This document shows, in pieces, positions 32,127 through 43,027 of a stretch of 64,000 nt of DNA. Within the stretch, counting starts at the first letter, position 1; each line of letters opens with the position of its first letter. This DNA is from Mayamaea pseudoterrestris (Eukaryota; Bacillariophyta; Bacillariophyceae; Sellaphorales; Sellaphoraceae). The notes beneath the pieces were generated by a model, which was given only the letters and a program-made list of their open reading frames with translations, was not told the DNA's origin and made no database searches. The stretch is taken from positions 124,001 to 188,000 of the forward strand of contig BROI01000026.1 of NCBI GenBank assembly GCA_027923505.1, written 5' to 3'. Made by a program: the position numbers and the translations under genes.

Positions 32127-34820
32127 CCCTACAGCAAGCCCTGTAGGTGCCCAAAATACACCCAAATGGTGCCAACATCTATATTCAGGCGGCGCTACAA
32201 GATGGTAGGCTTGGCTGGTGTCTCAGGGGATGGCAATGTAAAATGTCACCAGTCTCAGCCCGCAGATGCCGTGACATTCAAATGCCCCTACAGCAAGCCC
32301 TGTAGGTTGCCAAATTACACCAGAATGGTGCCAACATCATTATTCAGGCTGCGCTACAAGATGGTAGGCTTGGCTGGTGTCTCAGGGGTGAATGGCTTGA
32401 GACAACTTGTCACAGCTTCAGCCCGCAGATGCTAGATTATTTAAACACCCTACAGCAAGCCTGTAGGTGCCCAAAATACACCAGGATGGTGCCAACATCA
32501 TTATTCAGGCGGCGCTACAAGATGAGGCTTACTGGTGTCTCAGGGGCGAGTAATGTATTTATGACAACTTGTCACTCAGTCTCAGCCCCGCAGATGTCGC
32601 GGATTCAAAACGCCCTACAGCAAGCCCTGTAGGTGCCCAAAATACACCAGAATGGTGCCAACATAATTATTCAGGCGGCACTACAAGATAATAGGCTTGG
32701 CTGGTGTCTCAGAGGATGGCAATGTATTTGGTGAAAACTTGTCACCAGTCTCAGCCTGCAGATGCTGGACATTCAAACACCCCTACAGCAGCCCTGTAGG
32801 TGCCCAAAATACACCAGAATGGTGCCAACATCATTATGCAAGCTGCGCTACAAGATGGTAGGCTTGGCTGGTGTCTCAGGGTTGGCAATGTATTTGGTGA
32901 CAACTTGTCACCAGTCTCAGCCCGCAGATGCTGTGACATTCAAACGCCCCTACAGCAAGCCCTGTAGGTGCCCAATATACACCAGGATGGTGCCAACATC
33001 ATTATTCAGGCGGCGCTACAAGATGGTAGGCTTGACTGTCTCAGGGGATGGCAATGTATTTGGTGACAACTGTCACTCTTGTCTCAGCCCGGATGCGTGT
33101 GAATTCAAACAAAGAAGTGAGGTGCCCAAAATACACCAAAATGTGCAACATCATTATTCAGGTGCGCTACAAGATGGTGGTTGGCTGGTGTCTCAGGGGT
33201 GGTGTTTTGGTGACAACTTGTCACCATTCTCAGCCTGCAGATGCCGTGACATTCAAACACCCCTACAGCAAGCCCTGTAGGTGCCCAAAACACACCAGAA
33301 TGGTGCCAACATCATTATTCAGGCGGCGCAACAAGATGGTAGGCTTGGCTGGTGTCTCAGGGGATGGCAATGTATTTGGTGACAACTTGTCACCAGTCTC
33401 AGCCCACAGATGCGGTACATTCAAACACCTCTACAGCAACCTGTAGGTGCCCAAAATACACCCAGAATGGTTCCAACATCCTTATTCAGGCTGCGCTACA
33501 AGATGGTAGGCTTGGCTGTGGTGTCCTCCGGGGATGCCAATGTATTTGGTGACATCTTGTCACCAGTCTCAGCCCGCCCAGATGCCGTGACATTCAAACG
33601 CCCCTACAGCAAGCCCTGTAGGTGCTCAAAATACACCAGAATGGTGCCAACATCATCATTCAGGCTGCGCGCACAAGATGGTAGGCTTGGCTGGTGTCTC
33701 AGGGGATGGCAATGTATTTGGTGACAATCTTGTCACCAGTCTCAGCCCGCAGATGCCGTGCGACATTCAAACGCCCCTCAGCAAGCCCTGTAAGTGCCCA
33801 AAATACACCAGAATGGTGCCAACATCATCTTCAGGCTGCGCTATAAGATGGTAGGCTTGGCTGGTGTCTCAGGGGATGGCAATGTATTTGGTGACAACTC
33901 GTCACCAGTCTCCGCCCGCAGATGCCGTGACATTCAAATGCCCCTACAGCAAGCCCTGTAAGTGCCCAAAATACACCAGAATGGTGCCAACATCACTATA
34001 TAAGCAGCGCTACAAAATGGTAGGCTTAGCTGGTGTCTCAGGGGATGGCAATGTATTTGGTGACATCTTGTCACCAGTCTCAGCCCGCAGATGCCGTGAC
34101 ATTCAAACGCCCCTACAGCAAGCCCTGTAGGTGCCCAAAACTACGCAGAATGTGCCAACATCACTAGAAAGCAGCTGCAAATGGCTGAGCAGCAGATTGT
34201 CTCAGTTGATGGTAATGTATTTGGTGACAACTCGTCCCAGTCTCCGCCCACCAGATGCCGTGACATTCAAATGCCCACAGCAAGCCCTGTAAGTGCCCAA
34301 AATACACCAGAATGGTGCCAACATCACTATATAAACGCACCGCAACAAATGGTAGGCTTAGCTGGTGTCTCAGGGATAACAATGTATTTGGCGACACTCT
34401 TGTCACCAGTCTCAGCCCTTGAATGCAGTGTGAGACATTCAAACGCCCCTACAGCAAGCCCTGTAGGTGCCCAAAATACACCAGAATGGTGCCAACATCA
34501 TCATTCAGGCTGCGCTACAAGATGGTAGGCTTGGCTGGTGTCTCAGTTGATGGCAATGTATTTGGTGACAACTCGTCACCAGTCTCCGCCCGCAGATGCC
34601 GTGACATTCAAATGCCCCTACAGCAAGCCCTGTAAGTGCCCAAAATACACCAGAATGGTGCCAACATCACTATATAAGCAGCGCTACAAAATGGTAGGCT
34701 TGGCTGGTGTCTCAGTTGATGGCAATGTATTTGGTGACAACTCGTCACCAGTCTCCGCCCGCAGATGCCGTGACATTCAAATGCCCCTACAGCAAGCCCT
34801 GTAAGTGCCCAAAATACACC
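32127..34820 (+). repeat. Satellite A block inside the LTR pair, about 16 units, indel-rich
   Basis: Same family and orientation as 28447-31234, but with many small insertions and deletions, especially between about 32380 and 33800. Later units form a subtype with GTCTCCGCCCGCAGATG, CACTATATAAGCAGCGC and CAACTCGTCACC, which weakens one arm of the dyad. The block begins at the Copia pol fragment and ends at AAAATACACC against the leader remnant. Confidence 0.93.
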
Positions 34821-34906
34821 TCAGTCGTTCTTGTTGTCGACGCGCAGAGCTTGCTGCGACAACATGTCGAAAAAGATAGTCATAATCTTCCGCAAGACTG
34901 TTAATC

Positions 34907-35235
34907 TGACACGATAATATCAGACGAACCTTTATTCCAGCGACTACAATGGACTAGGAGCGATCAACCTCTTCGTCCAGCGTAAAGCAAACAAACAAAC
35001 TCAATTGCTAGAATAGTGCATGTTACTCGCTACTCTACTCGTGCGCTTCTTTCTCGTTCTCACTGGGTTCACGGTCGAGGTTCACGCCTCGATCGTCAGC
35101 GATTTCACTCATGTATGTGAGGATTCGGTCACAAGTGTGACTCAACCCTGCACAGGATTAAATGCATACAAAACACAGGTAGCTAACCGTCTTGTCATAA
35201 GACGCAGGTCAACTCAACTCAATAATATTGTGTCA
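34907..35235 (-). repeat. Right (5') LTR of the rearranged Copia element
   Basis: 329 bp, nearly identical to 31235-31563. Its right neighbour is satellite B, not satellite A, so the two sides of the element lie in different sequence contexts. Confidence 0.92.
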
Positions 35236-35861
35236 AGTAGGTTGCTCCAAGTGGTTCCACCACATCAAAGTTTCAGATGGGATTTGTATAGTGATGCAAC
35301 CTGGCCACCAAGAATCTGAACCTGCTACTGCAATCCGCAGAAGGCGCTTGACAAGGTCCAAGGCATGGAAATTTGAAAACAGCAGCTATTCCGGCAGTGG
35401 CTGTGATGTGACTGAGACTGAAACAAGTAGGGTGTTCCATGTGCCAAACACAGCAAAGTTTCAGTTGGGATTTATGAGATGATCCAACTTTGCTAGCATG
35501 ATTCTGAGCATGCCATGGCAATCAGGATAAGATGTTTGACAAAGTCAAAGGTTGAGATTTTCCAATTTGGAAGCCAGTCAGCCAGTGTTCATGCGTGAAT
35601 ACAGCAAGTAGGTTCCTCCAAGTGGTTCCACCACATAAAAGTTTCAGATGGGATTTGTATAGTGATGCAACCTGGCCACCAAGAATCCGAACCTGCTACT
35701 GCAATCCGCAGAGGGTGCTTGACATGGTCCAAGGCTTGGAACTTTGAAAACAGCAGCAATTCTGGCAGTGGCTGTGGTGTGACTGAGACTGAAACAAGTA
35801 GGGTGTTCCATTTGCCAAACACAGCAAAGTTTCAGTTGGGTTTTTTGTGATGATCCAAATA
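35236..35861 (+). repeat. Satellite B, dimeric unit of 371 bp (190 + 181)
   Basis: The phrase AGTAGGxTGxTCC begins at 35236, 35426, 35607 and about 35797. Units 1 and 3 are very similar, as are 2 and 4, whereas neighbours are diverged, giving an ABAB higher-order repeat. The shared skeleton includes AAAGTTTCAGxTGGGATTT. The last unit is cut short near 35861, where satellite C begins. Confidence 0.9.
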
Positions 35862-36565
35862 GGATGTAGAACAGACATAACATGATTTATTTGGTTTGTG
35901 CGCAAGAATAGATTATTCAATGTGCTTGTGGGTGCCAGAGCAAGTGGCATATAGCAGGAACAATGGCTTGGCCCATCATTTATGTTTCATAATACAATGG
36001 AAATGGAAACTATAATGAGTCATGGCGCCCTTCCACTACCATGACAGGACAGCAATGGCCTGTTTGACTGATCATTAATGCACTGAGCCTCCTTCAGCAA
36101 AAGGTTGGAGCCTGGTTGGTTTTTGGTGGTCAGTTGGTGTGTCATTTCCACACAGTCTCTGGAGCATTGGCCAGAGCTTGGAGAGACCCTGGTGCATGAT
36201 ATCCATTCCATGGGATGTAGAACAGTCACTAACATACATGTTTTGGGTTTGTGCGCAAAAATGGATCATTCCATGTGCTTGTGGGTGCCAGAGCAAGTGG
36301 CATATAGCAGGAACAATGGCTAGGCCCATCATTTTATGGTTCATAAAACAATGAAGTATAGACTATATCGTGCCATGGCGCCCTTCCACTACCATGGCTG
36401 GACAGCATTGGCCTGTTTGATGGATCATTGATGCACAGAGCCTCCTTCAGCAAGTGGTTGGTGCCTGGTTGGTGTTTGGCAGTCAGCTGGTGCAGTTTCT
36501 TCAACACATTCCCTGGAGCATTGGCCAGAGCATGGCCAGAGCGTGGTGCATGAAGTCCATTCCAT
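35862..36565 (+). repeat. Satellite C, two copies of a 351-bp unit
   Basis: GGATGTAGAACAG begins at 35862 and again at 36213. The two copies agree closely over their length, including CTTGTGGGTGCCAGAGCAAG, TCATGGCGCCCTTCCACTAC-like and GGAGCATTGGCCAGAGC segments, and both end near CATCCATTCCAT or AGTCCATTCCAT. Beyond 36566 the sequence turns into diverged satellite A relatives. Confidence 0.9.
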
Positions 36566-37189
36566 ACACCCAAAGTCACACCAGAATAGTGCCACATCAT
36601 TATTCCATCTGGGACAGATGGAGTTTCAGGTGGGTGCCTTAGTAGACTGCAATGTGACTGGTGAGAAGTTCTCACCAGTCTCAGCCCACAGATGCCTGAA
36701 CATTCAATTTCCCATAAAACATGCCAGGTATACACCCAAATCAGACCAGAATGGTGCCAACATCATTATAAGTCTGCGCTACAAGATGGTATGCCTAGCT
36801 GATGTCTCAGTATACTGCAATGTGACTGGTGAGAACTTCTCACCAGTCTGAGCCCTCAGATGCCGTGACATTCAATTCCCCATATAACATGCCATGTATA
36901 CACCCAAATCACACCTGAATAGTGACAACATCATTATTCAGTCTGCGCTACAAGATGGTATGCCTAGATGGTGTCTCCATGGACTGCAATGTGACTGGTG
37001 ACAAGTTGTCACCAGTCTCAGCCAGCAGCTGCCATGCCTTTCAAATGCCCATACCGTGAGCCATGTGTACACCCAAATCGCACCAGAATGGGGCCAACAT
37101 CATTATAAGTCTGCGCTACAAGATGGTATGCCTAGCTTGTGTCTCAGTGGACTGCAATGTGACTGGTGAGAACTTCTCACCAGTCTCAC
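36566..37189 (+). repeat. Diverged satellite A relatives, 166-169 bp period
   Basis: ACACCC starts at 36566, 36732, 36900 and 37069 (steps 166, 168, 169). The units align with satellite A (CACCAGAATGGTGCCAACAT, CATTAT, CTGCGCTACAAGATGGTA, CCAGTCTCAGCC) but differ at many positions from it and from one another. The dyad is present in each, as CTGGTGAGAACTTCTCACCAG or CTGGTGACAAGTTGTCACCAG. Confidence 0.92.
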
Positions 37190-37375
37190 GGAATTACATG
37201 ATGGGAACGAAAGGGTTGGGAATAACATTAAATTGGTTGACAGTGTCCATGAGCTGGGCATAGTGGTGCATGGTTGATAGGGCCTGAATGTGGAGGTAGC
37301 GGAGCATGGCGTCAGAGTGCTAGCAACCAATTAGGCGAATGTGGTCGGAGTCCAGGTTGGAAATAAGTGAGCTTG
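37190..37375 (-). mobile_element. Fossil fragment of a tyrosine-recombinase gene
   Basis: The minus strand reads as DSDHIRLIGC then HSDAMLRYLHIQAL. This resembles the C-terminal active-site block of mobile tyrosine recombinases (Crypton- or DIRS-like), usually of the form IRLIGRWRSDAMLRYLHVQA. It is short and broken, with nothing recognisable of the rest of the gene. It starts directly where the diverged satellite ends. Confidence 0.5.
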
Positions 37376-37379
37376 GGCG

Positions 37380-37435
37380 CCACCCGCGCGAAGCGAGCGG
37401 GCGTGAGCAGTGCAAGCCCGTCGCGTGCTCACATG
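37380..37435. other. Two adjacent GC-rich hairpins
   Basis: CCCGC (37383-37387) pairs with GCGGG (37397-37401), and GTGAGCA (37403-37409) pairs with TGCTCAC (37426-37432). Both stems are perfect. They follow the recombinase fossil and could be part of the same element's end. Confidence 0.5.
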
Positions 37436-37555
37436 ACTTTACTGGGCCCCGCCCTGAGCATTCTGTCATCAGATAAGTGCCGTTGATATGTACCGGTACA
37501 TCCGACTGCCAGGATTTCGGTTTGGCTTGTTGAACCGGTATGTCGCAGCGGCTAA

Positions 37556-37796
37556 ATGAATGTCGCTCAGGTTCTCACCACCATTCTTTATTATTATTTC
37601 GTCGCCTCCACAAAATTCGAGAGACATGCCTCGCAACATAACTCTGGATGCCGATCAATTGACATGTCATTCAACCGGAGGGAGCTTCTTTGCTTCGCAG
37701 GAGGAATTATATTGTATGGAACCGTTTCGCAGCTTTATGGAGCGCAATCAATGACGTCGTCAGTGGCTGAACAACCGGTCTCGATCGAGGACTTTA
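37556..37796 (+). CDS. 5' coding part of the sulfotransferase gene, cut off by Copia insertion
   Basis: The frame from ATG 37556 (or the more likely ATG 37664) is open up to the target duplication at 37792-37796. From 37664 it encodes MSFNRRELLCFAGGIILYG and a short stalk ending VSIEDF, i.e. a basic start, one hydrophobic anchor and a hydrophilic stem, as in type II Golgi enzymes. The same frame is open on the far side of the insertion from 43028 into the sulfotransferase domain. With the element in place the segment would run into LTR sequence and stop there. Confidence 0.6.
37792..37796 (+). repeat. Target-site duplication, left copy
   Basis: CTTTA, repeated exactly at 43023-43027 on the other side of the Copia element. 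Confidence 0.92.
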
Positions 37797-38007
37797 TGTT
37801 GGATCTAGAATATATCTTGCGCGCCCTTGAAGCGACACTAATGATTAAGCAGAACAGAGTCAATAAAACCACTTTACTTATTTTCTCCAAGAAGTGATCG
37901 TCCTCGATCCACTCCTTCGGTTGCCGCTTACCGCGCTTACTTAAATGTGACCGTCTTCGTGACGTCACCGCTGCCGCTTCGGTTTGGGTTCTCATCCATG
38001 CTCAACA
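37797..38007 (-). repeat. Left (3') LTR of the young Copia element
   Basis: 211 bp, base-for-base the same as 42812-43022 as far as I can compare by eye. Begins TGTTGGATCTAG and ends CATGCTCAACA on the plus strand. Confidence 0.95.
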
Positions 38008-41000
38008 CACTCCTTTGGGCCGAGTAGTACTTACTGCTCGAGGCCAGATTCATAACCAGGTTGCGGAGCTTGCCAAACTGGGCTCCCTGCAATGGTTTCG
38101 TGAAGAAATCCGCGACCATGTCTCCGGTCGGACAATGCTCAATGTTGACTTCACCAGCTGCCACGCGATCTTTCACAAAGAAGTACCGAACATTCATGTG
38201 TCGCGTGCGCTTTGTACTTGAGCTTCTGCCATTCTTTTCCAACAGCATTGAACTCATATTGTCTTGATACAATTTCGTGTCTTTGACCCCGAAACCTTGC
38301 GCCTTCAGAAAATATCCTGTCCACAGCAACTGCGGTAGCACATCATGAACTCCCACAACTTCGCTCTCCGTCGAGCTTCTTGTTACCAACTTCTGTTTAG
38401 CCGACGTACTGTACACTGATCCTTGGCCAAGTGTCATTGTTCCACCAGTGTGACCCTTCATGTCTGGGTGCACCGCGTACGACGCATCCACCCACCACTG
38501 GACTATCCCGGACTGGTCCGCCTTCAGCGTCAACACCATGTCCACGCTTCCGCGTAAATATTTAATCACTCTTGCAGCCTTCTTATAGTCGTCTTCGTCA
38601 GGCTGCTGCAGCCTCGTGCTCAAGAAAGAAATCGCTGTGCGAATATCCGGTCGCGCTCGCTGACTCAGATACAGACACTGCATCACAATCGTCACAAAAA
38701 TCTGCTTCTTCGCTTCGCTCAACATGACAGGATTTTCCGATATCTGAAACAAGTGACTGGCTGCCGGAGTAGCTGCCGTTCCATCCATGTCGTCTGGCGC
38801 ATGATGCAGGATGTTCTTCACATAGTCAACCATGTTGATTGCTACTTCTCCAGGCTTAGTATAGTCCAATACCATGCCGAGGTAGTCGTGCACTTTTCCG
38901 CGTGACTTATTCATTGGAGTCTCCTTGCCAAACTCCTCATCCATCTGCGCGATGAACTCATCCACTACGCTCACGTCGACGTCAGAAATCTTCAAATCGT
39001 CCACGTGCCATCCCACGGTGATTTGCTTCCCATTGACAATCTTGTTGCACACACACGGATCGTACGGGTTCTTCTCGAAGCCCCACTCAAGCAATTTTGC
39101 GGACAACTTCTCCCAGAATAGTCGCGCTGCTCGAAGCGTACCATAAAGCGCCATGAGTAATTCAACATACATGACTTTCTCGCCATTCTCCATTGTGACG
39201 CAAGGCTCGTACATCTCGCGATCAATTTCCAACAGTAGCTCCACCATCTTCCCAGTGAAACGAACGTGCACCAACTCATCCATTTCCGCTTGCATGAAAG
39301 CACCGGTACATCAACCACAGCAACCTCGCGCCCTTCCATAGCGTCAATGATAGCTGTCAGAAAGATGGCCTCTGTCGCTATCGTTGGAGATGCTGCGTCT
39401 TCCTTTGCAGTGTATGCTCGTTGCTTGCGTCCATCCGCGCATCCGCGTCCCTTCACAGTCCCGCATCTCTTGCGCTTGAGAAACATCAAATACGCCAGAG
39501 CGTCCTTGCGCTGCTGCGGAGTCAGAGTGCATTGGGGGACTGCCTTCATGACGTGCCTGTCGTGTAGCTGCTGCATTTCCTTGCGCACTGCCTCCACTCC
39601 AGCATCGCCAAAAGCCTTTAAACCTTGTCGCATATTCATCTGTGCCGTGACGAGTGGCTCCGACACTTCCTCTGCAGCGTCGAGCGTGAACAAATGAGCG
39701 AACGAGCGAGGTTTGCGCGCACGCAGGCCATACCGACCAGTGCGTGGGCCATAGCGCGCATCGAAATCCTCTTCGTCTGCAGCAGCTGGCACTCCTTCAA
39801 TTTCGCCTTCACCGGGCACTCCTTCAATTTCGCCATCATCCACGGCTGGCGCGTCGTCAAGTTCGCCGTCAATGGCCTCACCATCCTCGTCGTTCGGCAC
39901 TCCTTCGATTGCGCCGTCAGCACCATCGTCGTCGTCGTCGTCGTCATCGGTCGCATTCACTCCTTCGCTTCCGCCGGCAGAGTCGTCGTCACCGCGAGAA
40001 GCGTCGTCATCATAATCAGAGTCATCATCATCCTCGGCGTCATCTTCGTGCCCACATGACTGGCTCAGCAGCCTCCGCAACACGGTGGCGGTCCATGAAC
40101 ACGATGCCCGGATTGGCCTTCTGTTGACGAAGCGAGACGATGCACGCGCTCAATGACATCATCAGGCATGGGCAAAGGCGTAGCGTGCCCACGATTCAGA
40201 ACTTTGCCCGAAGACAAACTGAGGAAATAAAACCCACCCTGCACATTACCAGTCGGGCGCAGAGCCAGCGCACCGATCGTGCGCGCCTGCATGTCATTGC
40301 TGTGCGACTCATGCGTTTGCACATACTGACCAAATTCATACTTGCAATGCCGATTAAAGTCAACTGTCTGACCAGTCACAATAGTGCGTGGACTGAGATC
40401 CTTCGAAATGCCACGCTCGTTCGGAAACGCATTCACACAAAACACGGCAGACTTCGTCATTTCGATAACCAAGCGTGCCGGCACGTGCTTAAATGGCAAC
40501 GTGTTGTATGTCGCGCGCACCCGTTCTTTCACGACACGGATAAAACGTTCAATTTCGCCAACGTGTTCATCCTCAGATGTCGCATTGAGCGCCACTCCGA
40601 GATCAGCCAACGCGCCAAGCATTGGAGCGAACTCCCCATCCATCAGAGCCGCGACGACACGGAACCCACCGCGTGCGTAAATCTTCAACACAGACTCGAT
40701 TGCCTTCAACATAACCGGAAGCGTACGGTTTTGAATCACCTCAACCGTAGCAAAACGAATGCTGCGGGAGAACGTCACCAACATAGGGACTTTGTTGATA
40801 TACATGATGTCAGCACAAAGAGTAACGTCTCGATAGCGACTCATGATAGCCGGTGGAAGCTGCTCAACAATCGCAGGCTTCACCAGATGCGACGCGCGAC
40901 GCGTCGTCTTTCCTTTAACGAGCCAACATCTGGTCCAAAGATGTGCTCAGCAGCCAGGATGTCGGCCTTCGTCACAGGACAGTTCGGCAACTGATTGCTA

Positions 41001-42811
41001 GTAACGATGCGCAGGTAATCCTTGAGGCTTGGCCGTCCAATTTTGATTTGCAGTTCCCTAGCTCTAACAGCGCGTAAATAGTCATCATTGGTGTAGTTAG
41101 TACGGTTATCGTCTACCGTAGTCAACATCGCCACTCCATCCTTGACATCGCTGCGCTTGCCCTTCGAAAAGCTCTCGCAAACATACAGCCCAGAGTCAGT
41201 CTCGACAAACTCTCGCTGCTTACCATCCGGCTTCTCCACAACGAACATTGGACGATCCACGCCGTGCATGAGATACTCCACGGTAAACTTCTTGCGGACT
41301 TGCGCCAAACTCAAAATGTTCGCCAGTCCCTGCGGATACCACCACACCGGACCATAGCCCTCCAGGTCGCCCATCATGTTCGTCCTTACTGTACCAGCGT
41401 TGCACTTGATCACCATCCACGTTGGCACCGGGCGAATGTTCGTCAGCATCTTGGCGTTGCAGAACAGATCCACTGTCGACTGATTGTCCAAGAGCACAGC
41501 CTTCTTCGAGATGTTCACCTTCGGCGGCTGCGCGAACATGTATCCGACCTCATCGTCGTCATCGCTTTCTTCCTCGCTACCCAGCGTGAAGTGCTGCGCC
41601 CCACTAGCCTCTGCAGCCGGCGCACTCTCCGTAGACTCCGTTCTCGTAGGACAGTCTCGCTGCACATGACCAACCTGTTGACAGGTCCAGCATCTGGGAG
41701 GGTCACGCGCTGTACCAGTCGTGTGAAACGCCACGCCCTCGTTCGTTGGCAACGTGGCTTCTCCATCCGCATGCTCACGACGCTGCATGATGTTGTATGC
41801 ATCGTGGATCGTCAACGGGAAGTTGTCGTGCCCGTCGAGGTAGCAGTTGCGCAAGTGCTTGCAATACCCAGCGTATTCGCCCGTTGCGCCACGCACGAAA
41901 AGCATCGCAAGCTCGAGCTCTTCGGCGGCCTTGATATCCTCCTTGTTCGCCTTGTTACGATTGTCATCCTTGGCAATGTTCAACGCCACAATCTCGTTGT
42001 GCATCGTGACGCCAACCGCCTTCGCCACGTCTGCCAGCGTGACCATGCTTTCGTAATATTTCTGCAGGCTTTCGCGCGCTCCTTGAGTACGTCCGAACAA
42101 CTCAGCTTGAATGTCCACGACTTGATCCACAAGTTTGCAGCGCCCTTCGTACGTATGCGAGATCTCCTTGATAATCGCCAGCAACTTAATTCCGTCCGTG
42201 TCCTCCTCGGCGTCTCGGAACTTGGCGTGCGACTTGACACGATCCTTCATACGCTCCGTGCATTGTCCATGCAACACGGCGTAGAGACCAGCGAGGAAGT
42301 CGGAGTATACACGCACGCGCTCGACATGCTCTTTCTTGTCGGCCTTGTATTCCTCGAGCATTATGGACCAGTCCGAGTCCGTCGTGTCGGCATCCTTCGT
42401 TGGACGTGCAGGCTCGTCAGGAATCTCCAGTTCCACGTTGCGCATGCCCTTGAGCAGCTCCTTGGTATATTTCTTGTAGGAGCGCCCGACGAAAGTGATG
42501 ATCTCGTTCGTCGTACGGATGAATCCATCGGGATCGCGCGAACCGTTATAGTCGTAGATGAATCCAGCGAGCGTCGGCTCGCTTCCTTGGAAATTTCCAC
42601 TCGGCGCACGACTCGGTCCGTTGAGTCTGTTACCATTGCCTTGATTCCCGGAACGATTCCCAGCACGATTCCCACGACGATAATGACGGTTGCGTCGGTT
42701 TCCTTCGCTTGCTGGCGGAGCGGGAGGTGCACCTCCACCGCTCGACGCCGCTCCTGTCGTCGGAGTATTGCTCGTCGAAGACATGTCTTTTCACTCGCTT
42801 CTTGGAGAAAA

Positions 42812-43022
42812 TGTTGGATCTAGAATATATCTTGCGCGCCCTTGAAGCGACACTAATGATTAAGCAGAACAGAGTCAATAAAACCACTTTACTTATTTTC
42901 TCCAAGAAGTGATCGTCCTCGATCCACTCCTTCGGTTGCCGCTTACCGCGCTTACTTAAATGTGACCGTCTTCGTGACGTCACCGCTGCCGCTTCGGTTT
43001 GGGTTCTCATCCATGCTCAACA
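42812..43022 (-). repeat. Right (5') LTR of the young Copia element
   Basis: 211 bp, identical to the left copy. Just inside it, 42798-42811 is the inverted complement of an LTR-internal segment TTTTCTCCAAGAAG, at the position where the primer-binding site is expected. Confidence 0.95.
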
Positions 43023-43027
43023 CTTTA

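Larger units (their letters stand above)
31235..35235 (-). mobile_element. Rearranged Copia LTR element with satellite DNA between its ends
   Basis: Two 329-bp LTRs (31235-31563 and 34907-35235; termini TGACAC...GTGTCA) bracket this segment. By orientation the left one is the 3' LTR: next to it lie a purine tract (about 31564-31572) and the 3' part of a Copia pol with the RNase H end (31575 to about 32126). Next to the right LTR is only a short leader remnant (34821-34906). The interior between is satellite A (32127-34820) instead of gag-pol. The element is broken: most of its interior is missing. LTR identity of about 99.4 percent indicates a recent element. The outer flanks do not show a target-site duplication. 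Confidence 0.85.
37797..43022 (-). mobile_element. Copia LTR retrotransposon, near-complete and very young
   Basis: 5,226 bp, read on the minus strand, with 211-bp LTRs (37797-38007 and 42812-43022) that look identical and start TG / end CA. A perfect 5-bp duplication CTTTA flanks it. Internal parts in order from the right: gag with a CCHC knuckle (CWTCQQVGHVQRDC, about 41650-41700), protease-like DNQSTVDLF (about 41470-41500), integrase (about 40100-40900), an acidic linker, reverse transcriptase with WHVDDLKIS (about 38990), and RNase H with QWWVDASYA (about 38490) to FFTKPLQG (about 38090). This fits the diatom Copia-like group. It looks almost whole, with roughly three breaks of frame in the gag-pol region. 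Identical LTRs imply a very recent insertion. Confidence 0.95.

Noticed and set aside
28447-34820. CRISPR-like array
   Set aside because: The whole 169-bp unit repeats, with no unique spacers, and the context is a eukaryotic nuclear genome.
37797-37897. C-terminal continuation of the 37556 frame as host protein
   Set aside because: This part is LTR sequence reached only because of the insertion; the same stretch recurs at 42812.
41264-42823. 519-codon plus-strand frame across the Copia gag region
   Set aside because: It is antisense to the gag reading frame of the element, with an Arg/His-rich composition and no motif.
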